Source of the DNA: Spirochaetota bacterium
GTDB lineage: Bacteria > Spirochaetota > Spirochaetia > Treponematales > Treponemataceae
Direction of reading: 5' to 3'
Length of the DNA: 12,402 nt
NCBI GenBank assembly: GCA_029571425.1
Contig: JAKPSR010000280.1
Location: 1-12,402, forward strand
A program made the position numbers and the translations under genes. The notes under the pieces are model-generated. The model was not told where the DNA came from and did no database searches. It saw nothing but the letters and a program-made list of their open reading frames with translations. The number at the start of each line of letters is the position of its first letter. Positions within the stretch are counted from its first letter, which is position 1. This document shows positions 6,716 through 12,402 of the stretch, one piece after another.

Positions 6716-7153
6716 TCACTTCCCGAGCACGGAAGAGATGCGCTCGAGCACCTTCTTGCGGTCAAGGGGCTTGACGATATAATTCTTCGCGCCGAGGAGG
6801 AGCGCCTTCTTGACGAGCTCCTCCTTGCCGAGCGCGCTGATCATCACGATCTTGGCGTTCTTGTCGAAGGCCATGATCTGCTCGAGGGCCGCGATCCCGT
6901 CCATCTTGGGCATCGTGATGTCCATAGTGACGAGGTCGACGTTCGGGCAGAGTTCCTTGTACTTCTCGAGCCCGTCGAGCCCGTCGACGGCCGTCGCGAC
7001 GACCTCGTAGCCCTCGCTGGTGAGAATCTGTCCGATCTGCTTCGCCACGAACATTGAGTCGTCAACCACCAGGACGCGGAACGGGGTTCCATCCGCCTTT
7101 AGGCCCTCGGGGGCGCGCTCGTTGATCGCCGGGAAATCCTGCTTCGATATCAT
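6716..7153 (-). CDS. cheY: Chemotaxis response regulator CheY
   Basis: 145 aa single receiver domain with every functional residue present: acidic pair D31-D32, phosphorylated D78 in LVTMDITMP, S106 (switch Ser/Thr), Y125 (aromatic switch) and K128 in the KP motif. Phospho-CheY carries the signal from CheA to the flagellar motor switch. An N-terminal extension of about 24 residues precedes strand 1 (FRVLVVDDS), making the protein longer than the 120-130 aa of enterobacterial CheY. The extended start is supported by AGGGGAG 7 nt upstream of the ATG, in the 24-bp gap after cheX. It is the last gene of the che operon, followed by an intrinsic terminator. The absence of any output domain excludes other response regulator classes. 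Confidence 0.96.
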   Translation of the reverse strand: MISKQDFPAINERAPEGLKADGTPFRVLVVDDSMFVAKQIGQILTSEGYEVVATAVDGLDGLEKYKELCPNVDLVTMDITMPKMDGIAALEQIMAFDKNAKIVMISALGKEELVKKALLLGAKNYIVKPLDRKKVLERISSVLGK

Positions 7154-7177
7154 GTGGTCTCTCCCCTCTTTATTCTA

Positions 7178-7642
7178 TCACATTCGGTCGCGGATGGCGA
7201 CGTTAACCTCAACCCGTCCCTGGCCCGATTCCATCGGGACGATCAGGGCCTCGACCTCGTGGTCGGAAATCTCCATGTTCTGCCCGGTGAAGAGGGCGGG
7301 CGGGGTCAGGTCGAACCGGAAGCCCAGGTCATGGAGCTTGGTGACCGCCTGCGCCGTAATCATGTTCGCGAGCTCGGTGATCGTGGCCTTCGCGAGGTCG
7401 TCGAATTCCTTCAGCTGCTCCTGGTTCATCTGGGAGGCGATCTTCATCGCCGTCTCCAGGCTCATGTCGAAGATGACGCGTCCCTCGACGTCGCCGGCGA
7501 GCCCGACGAGCGCGGCGACGCCCATCACGGGCATCGAGGAGGACTTCAGGTAAAGTTCCCCGCGCTTGATCTCGCCGCCGAGCACCTCGGAAAGGATATT
7601 GTACGCTGCCTCAACGAATGGATTGATATACTCTACTCGCAT
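7178..7642 (-). CDS. cheX: CheY-P phosphatase CheX
   Basis: 154 aa, the normal length for CheX of the CheC/CheX/FliY phosphatase family, which dephosphorylates CheY-P and replaces CheZ in spirochaetes. The N-terminus MRVEYINPFVEAAYNIL is typical. The catalytic E-x2-N signature is present as E90-L-A-N93 in ATITELANMI, following the central glycine-rich strand region (GVAALVGLAGDVEGRVIF, about 41-58). Only one such motif is visible, as expected for CheX, whereas CheC and FliY usually have two. The ATG start has an ideal AAGGAG ribosome site (7649-7654) with 6-nt spacing. The gene lies between the cheW/cheR-like fusion (31-bp gap) and cheY (24-bp gap), so phosphatase and substrate are co-expressed. 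Confidence 0.95.
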   Translation of the reverse strand: MRVEYINPFVEAAYNILSEVLGGEIKRGELYLKSSSMPVMGVAALVGLAGDVEGRVIFDMSLETAMKIASQMNQEQLKEFDDLAKATITELANMITAQAVTKLHDLGFRFDLTPPALFTGQNMEISDHEVEALIVPMESGQGRVEVNVAIRDRM

Positions 7643-7648
7643 CCTCTT

Positions 7649-7654
7649 CTCCTT
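7649..7654 (-). promoter_or_regulatory. Ribosome-binding site of cheX
   Basis: AAGGAG on the minus strand lies 6 nt upstream of the cheX ATG. It is the strongest Shine-Dalgarno sequence in the window and fixes the cheX start. Confidence 0.8.
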
Positions 7655-7673
7655 GTATCTTCCTAGCTTCCCG

Positions 7674-9002
7674 CTATTCCTTGCTGAAGGAGACCACGTC
7701 GGCCTCCACGTGCCGGAGCCACCCGCTCCGCTGGGGCATGGCCTCGTTCGCCCCCAGGATGACGACGCCGTTGTCCTTGAGCCGCTCGGTGAAGCAGGCG
7801 ATGACGGCCGTCTGCTGCTTCGCGTTCAGGAACGACAGGGTGTCCCTGCAGACGATAAGGTCCATGTTCGGCACCGCGTTCTGGTTCGTGCAGTCGTGGT
7901 ACTCGAAGAGGATCGTGTCCTTTATCTGTTGGCTGAAGGAAAGCGAGCCGGACGTGCCCTTCGCGAGATACGGCTTATACAGAGGCGTCGCCTGGTCCTC
8001 GGCGACCGTCAGCATCGGGGCGTTCGAGATCGCGAGAAGGTCCGAGTCGTTCGCGTAGATGCGCACGCGCGCGTTCGGGTACCGCTCGCGGAGCACGACC
8101 GCGAGGCTATAGGACTCGTGACCCTTGCCGCAGCCGACGTCCCACACGTTGATCTGCTTCGCGTTGCTGTCGGGAAGGTGCGCCATCACCGCCTTGGCGT
8201 AGGCATCCGACCACAGGGCGCCGGTGAAGGGGGAATAGAAGCTCGACAGGAACTCGCGCGCCTCCGCCTCGTTGGCGAGCTGGGCGTCCTTCCCGCGCCG
8301 CGCGTCCCGCCACTCGCGGAACCGCTCGCCCACCCACCGCTCGTTGATAGCGGTGACGTAGAACTTGGCGAGGGCCGCGAGGCCGTCCGTGACGAACGAG
8401 AGGCCGAGCTCGGCCTTGGACTGCGCCTCGACGGGTTTCTGCTCGGTAACGAGCGTCTCCTCGATCGCCCGCGCGGCGGCCTCCTCGGCCTCCTTCGCGC
8501 GCGAGGAGAATATCCGCTCGACGTCGAGGAGGATGTAGAGGCGGCCCTGGTTCTCGACCACCCCGTGGATGTACTTGATGTTGATGTCGCCGAACAGCGG
8601 GTGCGGCGGCTGTATCGAGCTTTGCGAGATGCCGACGACCTTGTCGATCACGTCGACCACGATACCGAAGGTCTGGTCGTCGACGGAGACGATGATGAGG
8701 TTCTCGACCGCGTCGCGCTCGCGCGCCTTCGTCTGGATGTTGAAGAAGATGCGGAGGTCGATGATCGGGATGATCTCGCCCCGGAGGTTGTAGACGCCGA
8801 GGACGAACGGCGAGGTGTTCGGCACGTAGGTGAAGCGCCCCGCCTTCGCGATCTCCTTGACTTGCATGATGTCGATGGCGTAGTCCTTTCCCGCGAGCGA
8901 GAAGGTCACCATCTTGTAGTCGATCACGGCAATCCGCTCGATGCGCTCGTCGGCCGCGCCGTCGCCCTGCCCCTGCGCACTCTTCGTCTCGATCTCGGTC
9001 AT
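7674..9002 (-). CDS. cheW: CheW coupling protein fused to a CheR-like domain
   Basis: 442 aa, more than twice the length of ordinary CheW (about 150-170 aa). Residues 28-165 are a complete CheW/SH3-like domain (YKMVTFSLAGKDYAIDIMQV, LRGEIIPIIDLR, ENLIIVSVDDQTFGIVVD, GRLYILLDVERIF) that couples CheA to chemoreceptors. A charged linker (about 166-200) leads to a CheR-like methyltransferase fold. Its SAM-loop region is VWDVGCGKGHESYSL (GCGKG 290-294) and its strand-4 motif is DLIVCRDTLSF (381-387). Signature residues differ from active CheR: the TxFFR motif is SPFTG (257-261), GEEPYS is GHESYS and CRN is CRD, so methyltransferase activity is doubtful. The ATG at 9002 is preferred to a GTG at 9011 because GAGGTG sits exactly 6 nt before it. 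As I recall, such fusions are described for Treponema denticola arrays. The CheW assignment is certain; CheR activity is not. Confidence 0.93.
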   Translation of the reverse strand: MTEIETKSAQGQGDGAADERIERIAVIDYKMVTFSLAGKDYAIDIMQVKEIAKAGRFTYVPNTSPFVLGVYNLRGEIIPIIDLRIFFNIQTKARERDAVENLIIVSVDDQTFGIVVDVIDKVVGISQSSIQPPHPLFGDINIKYIHGVVENQGRLYILLDVERIFSSRAKEAEEAAARAIEETLVTEQKPVEAQSKAELGLSFVTDGLAALAKFYVTAINERWVGERFREWRDARRGKDAQLANEAEAREFLSSFYSPFTGALWSDAYAKAVMAHLPDSNAKQINVWDVGCGKGHESYSLAVVLRERYPNARVRIYANDSDLLAISNAPMLTVAEDQATPLYKPYLAKGTSGSLSFSQQIKDTILFEYHDCTNQNAVPNMDLIVCRDTLSFLNAKQQTAVIACFTERLKDNGVVILGANEAMPQRSGWLRHVEADVVSFSKE

Positions 9003-9008
9003 CGCGCC

Positions 9009-9014
9009 CACCTC
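9009..9014 (-). promoter_or_regulatory. Ribosome-binding site deciding the cheW/cheR-like start
   Basis: GAGGTG on the minus strand overlaps the cheA stop codon and stands 6 nt before the ATG at 9002. It favours this ATG over the GTG at 9011, which would lie inside the Shine-Dalgarno sequence itself. The overlap suggests coupling to cheA translation. Confidence 0.7.
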
Positions 9015-11463
9015 ACCATACCGAGGCTTCGCGCCGCTCGCGAGCCTGGATCTCCTGCTTCAGCCCGAGGTCAAGGAGCTGACTCACGTCGATGATCAGC
9101 GACACCGACCCGTCGCCCAATATCGATGCGCCCGCGATCCCGGGGGAGTTCGTGAACTGGTCCCGGAGCGGCTTGATCACGACGTCCTCCTCGCCGATGA
9201 GGCTGTCGACCATGAGGCCGATCTTCTTCTCGGCCGTGCCGACGATGACGATGTAGCTATATTCCGCCGAGTCAGTGGACTTGATGCCGAAGAGGCGGTT
9301 CAGCCTGAGGACGCTGATGACCTCGTCGCGGACGTTGAACACCTCGTAGTTGTCGATGTAGCTGATCTCCTCGGCCTTCACACGGTGGCTCTCGATGACC
9401 GAGGTGATCGGGATCGAGTAGACCTCCTCGCCGACGCGCACCAAAAGGCCCTGGATGATCGCGAGGGTGAGCGGCAGGCGGATGACGAAGCGCGAGCCCA
9501 CGTTCCGCTGCGATGAGATCGTCACCGTGCCGTTGAGCTTCTCGATGTGCGTGCGGACCACGTCGAGCCCGACGCCGCGCCCGGAAAGGTTCGTCACCTT
9601 CGCCGCGGTCGAGAAGCCCGGCTCGAAGATCAGCTGGAAGGCCTCGACGTCGGTGAGGTTCTTCCCGGGGTGGATGAGCCCGCGGCTGACGGCCTTCTTC
9701 TTGACCGCCTCGACGTCGATCCCGTGCCCGTCGTCGCCGATCTCGATGACGATCATGTTCCCCTCGTTGCTCGCCTTGAGGAGGACGGTGCCCTCCTCCG
9801 GCTTCCCGAGGGCGGCGCGGTCGGCGGGCGACTCGATGCCGTGGTCGATCGCGTTGCGCACGCAGTGCATGATCGGGTCGAGGAGGTCCTCGACGACCGA
9901 CTTGTCGAGCTCGGTGTCCTCGCCCTCGATGACGAGCTGGATCTTCTTGTTGAGGTCGCGGCTCAGGTCGCGCACGAGTCGCGGGAACCGGCTGAAGATC
10001 TGGCTGATCGGGACCATGCGGATCTTCATTACCCCTTCCTGGAGCTCGCCGGTGATGCGGCCGAGGTTCTGGGCCGCCGAGCGGAACTTCCCGACGTTCG
10101 CCTTCATCGCGGACTCGACGGGCGAGAAGACGTCGAAGAGGCTCGCGTATTCCGTGTTGAGGCGTTTCTTGAGGTCCTTCGCCGACAGGCCGTTGTCGGT
10201 CTCCTCGAGGTACTCGGGAACCCGGTCGATGAGCTTGCGCAAGGTTTCCTTGTATGACGCCTGGCATTGCTGAAGCTCGGAAAGGAGGTCGCCGAGCTGG
10301 ATGGCGCTTTGGTTAAAGGACGCCTTCGTGATGACGGTCTCGCTGACCAGGTTAAGGAGGTAGTCGATGCGGCGCGAGTCGACGCGGAGGACGGATCCCT
10401 GCGCGTGGATGGCCGTTCCCTTGCGGGGATGATCGGCCCGTTCGCCCGCGGCTTCCTCGATGGCCGCCGCGACCTCGCCGAGATCCTCGTCGTCGGCGAC
10501 CTGCGCCTGAACCGGCGCGGTTGCGGCAGGGGCGGAAGGCTTCTGGGCGGCGGCAACGGGCGCGGGCTTCGCGGGGGCTGGCTTGGCTGCCTCGGCGCCG
10601 ACGCGAAGGTCTATCAGGGTAACGACCGCCCCGGTGGTGACGTCCGATATCGACGCGGCGCGCTTGAGCTTCTCGGGCTCGACCTCGGAGGCGACGAAGT
10701 AGGTAACGTTCTCGTGAAAGACGTCCTCGTAGAGGGCGTCGAAGTCGGGTACGGTCTTGAGGACTTGGCCGTGCTGCTTGAGGGCGGCGAACACCTGGAT
10801 TCCGCCGACGGAATTCATCGGGTTCGACTCGTCGAAATCGACGGAAACGGTGAAGACGGACAAACCGGCGGGCACGGCCTCGCGAAGTTCGAGTATCTCG
10901 TACTCGGAAAGGATATCGGCGGCGGGTCTGCCCGCCGGGACGGCGGACGCCGCGGGACGCGCGGGCTCGGCGGGGGCCGACTTCGCGCGCGAGGGAGCGG
11001 ATGGCGCCGGGGCGGCGGCTTGCTTCGGACTCGCCTTCTTGGCAGCGCCCTTTTGCTTTTGCTCGCGGGCCGGTATAAGCGACTCGAGGCGGGACGTAAT
11101 GGGACTCACGTCGTCTTCGTAGACGGAACCGGAGGCGCGGGCGGCGAGCATGGCCTTGATGACGTCGAGGGCCTTGAGTAGGATGTCCACGACGCCCTCA
11201 TCGACGCCGACCGTGCCTGAGCGTATCTCGTCGAGGAGGTCCTCGACGACGTGGGTAAACTCGGCGAGCTCGTGCATCTCGACGGTGGCCGACCCACCCT
11301 TGAGGGTGTGCGCGGCGCGGAATATCTCGTCGATAGCCTCGTGATTGCCAGGATCGTTCTCGATCACCAAGATATTGCTCTCAAGGGTATCTACCTGTTG
11401 CTCAGCCTCGCTGAAGAAGTCCTTGAGCAGCTCTTCATTGTTTATATCGAGGTAATCGCTCAT
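9013..11463 (-). CDS. cheA: Chemotaxis histidine kinase CheA
   Basis: 816 aa with the full domain order. P1 (about 1-105) has phosphorylated H52 in AAHTLKGGSATVEM. A Pro/Ala linker precedes a P2-like CheY-binding domain (about 185-289, VFTVSVDFDESNPMNSVGG). After a second linker, the dimerisation domain P3 spans about 357-485 (RVDSRRIDYLLNLVSE to GELQEGVMKIRMVP). The ATPase domain P4 has its N box at H533-N537 (HCVRNAIDHG), G1 DDGHG (577-581) and G2 GRGVGLD (628-634). The CheW-like P5 runs from about 665 to the end. P3 is unusually long: about 112 residues from RVD to the GELQ motif, against roughly 50 in well-studied CheAs. CheA phosphorylates CheY under receptor control. It is the first gene of the operon; no Shine-Dalgarno sequence precedes the ATG, but promoter-like hexamers end 8 nt before it. 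Confidence 0.97.
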   Translation of the reverse strand: MSDYLDINNEELLKDFFSEAEQQVDTLESNILVIENDPGNHEAIDEIFRAAHTLKGGSATVEMHELAEFTHVVEDLLDEIRSGTVGVDEGVVDILLKALDVIKAMLAARASGSVYEDDVSPITSRLESLIPAREQKQKGAAKKASPKQAAAPAPSAPSRAKSAPAEPARPAASAVPAGRPAADILSEYEILELREAVPAGLSVFTVSVDFDESNPMNSVGGIQVFAALKQHGQVLKTVPDFDALYEDVFHENVTYFVASEVEPEKLKRAASISDVTTGAVVTLIDLRVGAEAAKPAPAKPAPVAAAQKPSAPAATAPVQAQVADDEDLGEVAAAIEEAAGERADHPRKGTAIHAQGSVLRVDSRRIDYLLNLVSETVITKASFNQSAIQLGDLLSELQQCQASYKETLRKLIDRVPEYLEETDNGLSAKDLKKRLNTEYASLFDVFSPVESAMKANVGKFRSAAQNLGRITGELQEGVMKIRMVPISQIFSRFPRLVRDLSRDLNKKIQLVIEGEDTELDKSVVEDLLDPIMHCVRNAIDHGIESPADRAALGKPEEGTVLLKASNEGNMIVIEIGDDGHGIDVEAVKKKAVSRGLIHPGKNLTDVEAFQLIFEPGFSTAAKVTNLSGRGVGLDVVRTHIEKLNGTVTISSQRNVGSRFVIRLPLTLAIIQGLLVRVGEEVYSIPITSVIESHRVKAEEISYIDNYEVFNVRDEVISVLRLNRLFGIKSTDSAEYSYIVIVGTAEKKIGLMVDSLIGEEDVVIKPLRDQFTNSPGIAGASILGDGSVSLIIDVSQLLDLGLKQEIQARERREASVW

Positions 11464-11471
11464 ATACGTTT

Positions 11472-11499
11472 AGTTTATACGGTTTTTATGATTAGTCAA
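11472..11499 (-). promoter_or_regulatory. Candidate promoter of the che operon
   Basis: On the minus strand TTGACT (11499-11494, five of six to consensus) is followed after 16 bp by TAAACT (11477-11472, four of six); an overlapping TATAAA (11479-11474) is an alternative -10. The region is strikingly AT-rich in a GC-rich genome. Transcription would start about 2-4 nt before the cheA ATG, giving an almost leaderless mRNA. The motor sigma factor (sigma-28) was considered: CCGTATAA resembles its -10, but no TAAA-type -35 is in place. Confidence 0.45.
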
Positions 11500-11596
11500 G
11501 ATTAAACAGGGTTTTTGGAGATATGGAAGAAGAGAGCGCGAGAGGTCCTTCGCCCATTTTGCCGTGAAAAGATATCCTTCACAGCGAAAAATGGTA

Positions 11597-11602
11597 TATA
11601 AT
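11597..11602 (+). promoter_or_regulatory. Candidate -10 element of the exported-protein gene
   Basis: A perfect TATAAT lies 39 nt upstream of the ATG at 11642 and would give a leader of about 33 nt containing the GGAGG ribosome site. The best -35-like hexamer, TTCACA (11578-11583), is only 13 bp away, which is too close, so the -35 is unclear or an activator is used. Confidence 0.45.
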
Positions 11603-11628
11603 CGAGGAAAGCCCGCGCTGGTTCGATC

Positions 11629-11633
11629 GGAGG
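11629..11633 (+). promoter_or_regulatory. Ribosome-binding site of the exported-protein gene
   Basis: GGAGG lies 8 nt upstream of the ATG at 11642. It fixes the start codon directly in front of a signal peptide and supports the frame as a real gene. Confidence 0.7.
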
Positions 11634-11641
11634 CATCCTAC

Positions 11642-12402
11642 ATGAGACGCGCAGCCCTAACCGTCGCCCTCATCCTTTCCCTTGGCCCTCTCGCGGCCCA
11701 AATGGCGTCGCTCGCCGAGCTTCGCATGGACGCCTTCGGCCGAATGCAGGAAGACCCAATCAAGGCGCTCATCTCGACCGAGGGACTCGCGGCGGCCCGC
11801 TTCGCCCCTGCCGACTGGCTATACTTCCGCGCCCAGTGCTCGTTCGCCATCCCCGATACCGTCGCCTTTTTCCAACCAGTCTCGTCGGAACGCGAGTGGG
11901 GATACCTCGCCTTCGACGGCGCCTCGGCCCATTATCGCTACGACGTGGACTTCCCCGCCGAGGTCGCGTTCTTCACCGGCGAATTCGAGGAACTGGGGAC
12001 CGATACCCTCGTCCGCGCGTTCCTCAAAGTAGACATTCCGAGCCCGGAATTCCGCGAGTATAGCCCGGGGGCGGCGTTCTCGCCCGACACAAGGATCGAG
12101 GGCACGGGCCTTTCCTTCTCCAGCCTGCCCGGCAACCGGGCAGTCGCGTTCGCCGTGTACCTCAGCTGGAACGGGAACGAGGACGACCGTTCCATCGTCG
12201 CGGGAGACATGCGCCTCGCGGGCGCGCTCGAGTCGCTTCGCTTCGACGCCTTCGCGGGAGCCGCCTTCGAGATCGGGACGACGGACCCCGCGTACCGCGC
12301 CGGGGCCACCGCCCTTTTCCTCACCGGTTCGGGCAACGCCCTGTACGCCGAGTGCGGGCTCCGTCGCTTCACCTGGGGCGACTCGAACCTCGGGGAAAAG
12401 CT
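11642..12402 (+). CDS. Exported protein of unknown function, 5' part
   Basis: The frame is open for 253 codons from an ATG with a good GGAGG site to the right edge, so the gene is truncated by the window. Residues 1-20 form a classical signal peptide: MRR, a hydrophobic core (LTVALILSLGPL), then AAQ before a likely cleavage site. The mature part is rich in Phe, Ala, Gly and Tyr, with alternating short strands (for example WGYLAFDGASAHYRYDVDF, AVAFAVYLSWNGNEDD, FAGAAFEIGTTDP), compatible with a beta-rich periplasmic or outer-membrane protein. No family is recognised and no lipobox is present. Codon use is strongly GC-ending, like its neighbours. It is divergent from cheA across a 178-bp AT-richer gap; a role in chemotaxis cannot be claimed from that. 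Confidence 0.8.
   Translation, partial: MRRAALTVALILSLGPLAAQMASLAELRMDAFGRMQEDPIKALISTEGLAAARFAPADWLYFRAQCSFAIPDTVAFFQPVSSEREWGYLAFDGASAHYRYDVDFPAEVAFFTGEFEELGTDTLVRAFLKVDIPSPEFREYSPGAAFSPDTRIEGTGLSFSSLPGNRAVAFAVYLSWNGNEDDRSIVAGDMRLAGALESLRFDAFAGAAFEIGTTDPAYRAGATALFLTGSGNALYAECGLRRFTWGDSNLGEK

Noticed and set aside
9002..9011. GTG at 9011 as start of the cheW/cheR-like gene
   Set aside because: It overlaps the GAGGTG ribosome site that is ideally spaced for the ATG at 9002.
7566..9095. A 509-codon open frame on the plus strand opposite the cheW/cheR-like gene
   Set aside because: It is a GC-rich antisense shadow of a strongly recognised gene, with no ribosome site and low-complexity composition.
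11523..11567. A 14-codon open frame after a GGAG sequence in the cheA upstream region
   Set aside because: Spacing between GGAG and ATG is only 2 nt, the product has no features, and such short frames are common by chance.
11564..11582. Imperfect inverted repeat GTGAA...TTCAC just upstream of the TATAAT, a possible operator
   Set aside because: The stem is only 5 bp and unsupported by a second copy; it may equally be chance in a short AT-rich gap.

Overview
The window reads as a GC-rich (about two-thirds GC by eye) chromosomal segment of a spirochaete, most likely a Treponema-like member of the Spirochaetales. The main evidence is the minus-strand operon cheA – cheW/cheR-like fusion – cheX – cheY. 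This is the gene order known from treponemes, with CheX instead of CheZ as the CheY-P phosphatase and a CheW protein carrying a C-terminal CheR-like domain. The species cannot be named from the sequence alone. I see no mobile element, integrase, tRNA, rRNA or CRISPR array.

Layout, left to right. (1) 2-463 (+) is the 3' end of a short-chain dehydrogenase/reductase gene. (2) 497-1018 (+) is a GNAT acetyltransferase whose last 29 bp overlap, tail to tail, the end of the next gene. (3) 990-5862 (-) is a tightly packed three-gene unit transcribed leftwards. It runs from an SMC chromosome-organisation ATPase, through a small single-pass membrane protein, to a proline/alanine-rich lipoprotein with a TPR-like end; the genes are joined by 4-nt GTGA and ATGA overlaps. 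(4) 5972-6670 (+), divergent from smc, is an OmpR-like winged-helix regulator with a degenerate receiver-like N-terminus. (5) A bidirectional terminator hairpin straddles the end of that gene. (6) 6716-11463 (-) is the chemotaxis operon. (7) 11642 to the right edge (+) is the 5' part of an exported protein gene.

How the genes work together. CheA autophosphorylates on His52 and passes phosphate to CheY, which signals to the flagellar motor. The CheW domain of the fusion couples CheA to receptors, its CheR-like domain is probably structural rather than catalytic, and CheX removes phosphate from CheY. The smc unit ties a nucleoid-organising ATPase by translational coupling to two envelope proteins of unknown role.

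Most notable observations: an SMC protein with all head motifs but no recognisable canonical hinge; its coupling to two envelope proteins; a pseudo-receiver regulator lacking the phosphorylation residues; a CheR-like domain that has lost several signature residues; a CheA with an enlarged dimerisation region; and a cheA start with no Shine-Dalgarno sequence, lying directly below a promoter-like element. The CheW/CheR-like fusion itself is, as I recall, already described in treponemes. No clearly unprecedented system is visible; the smc trio and the pseudo-receiver regulator are the best candidates for new biology.
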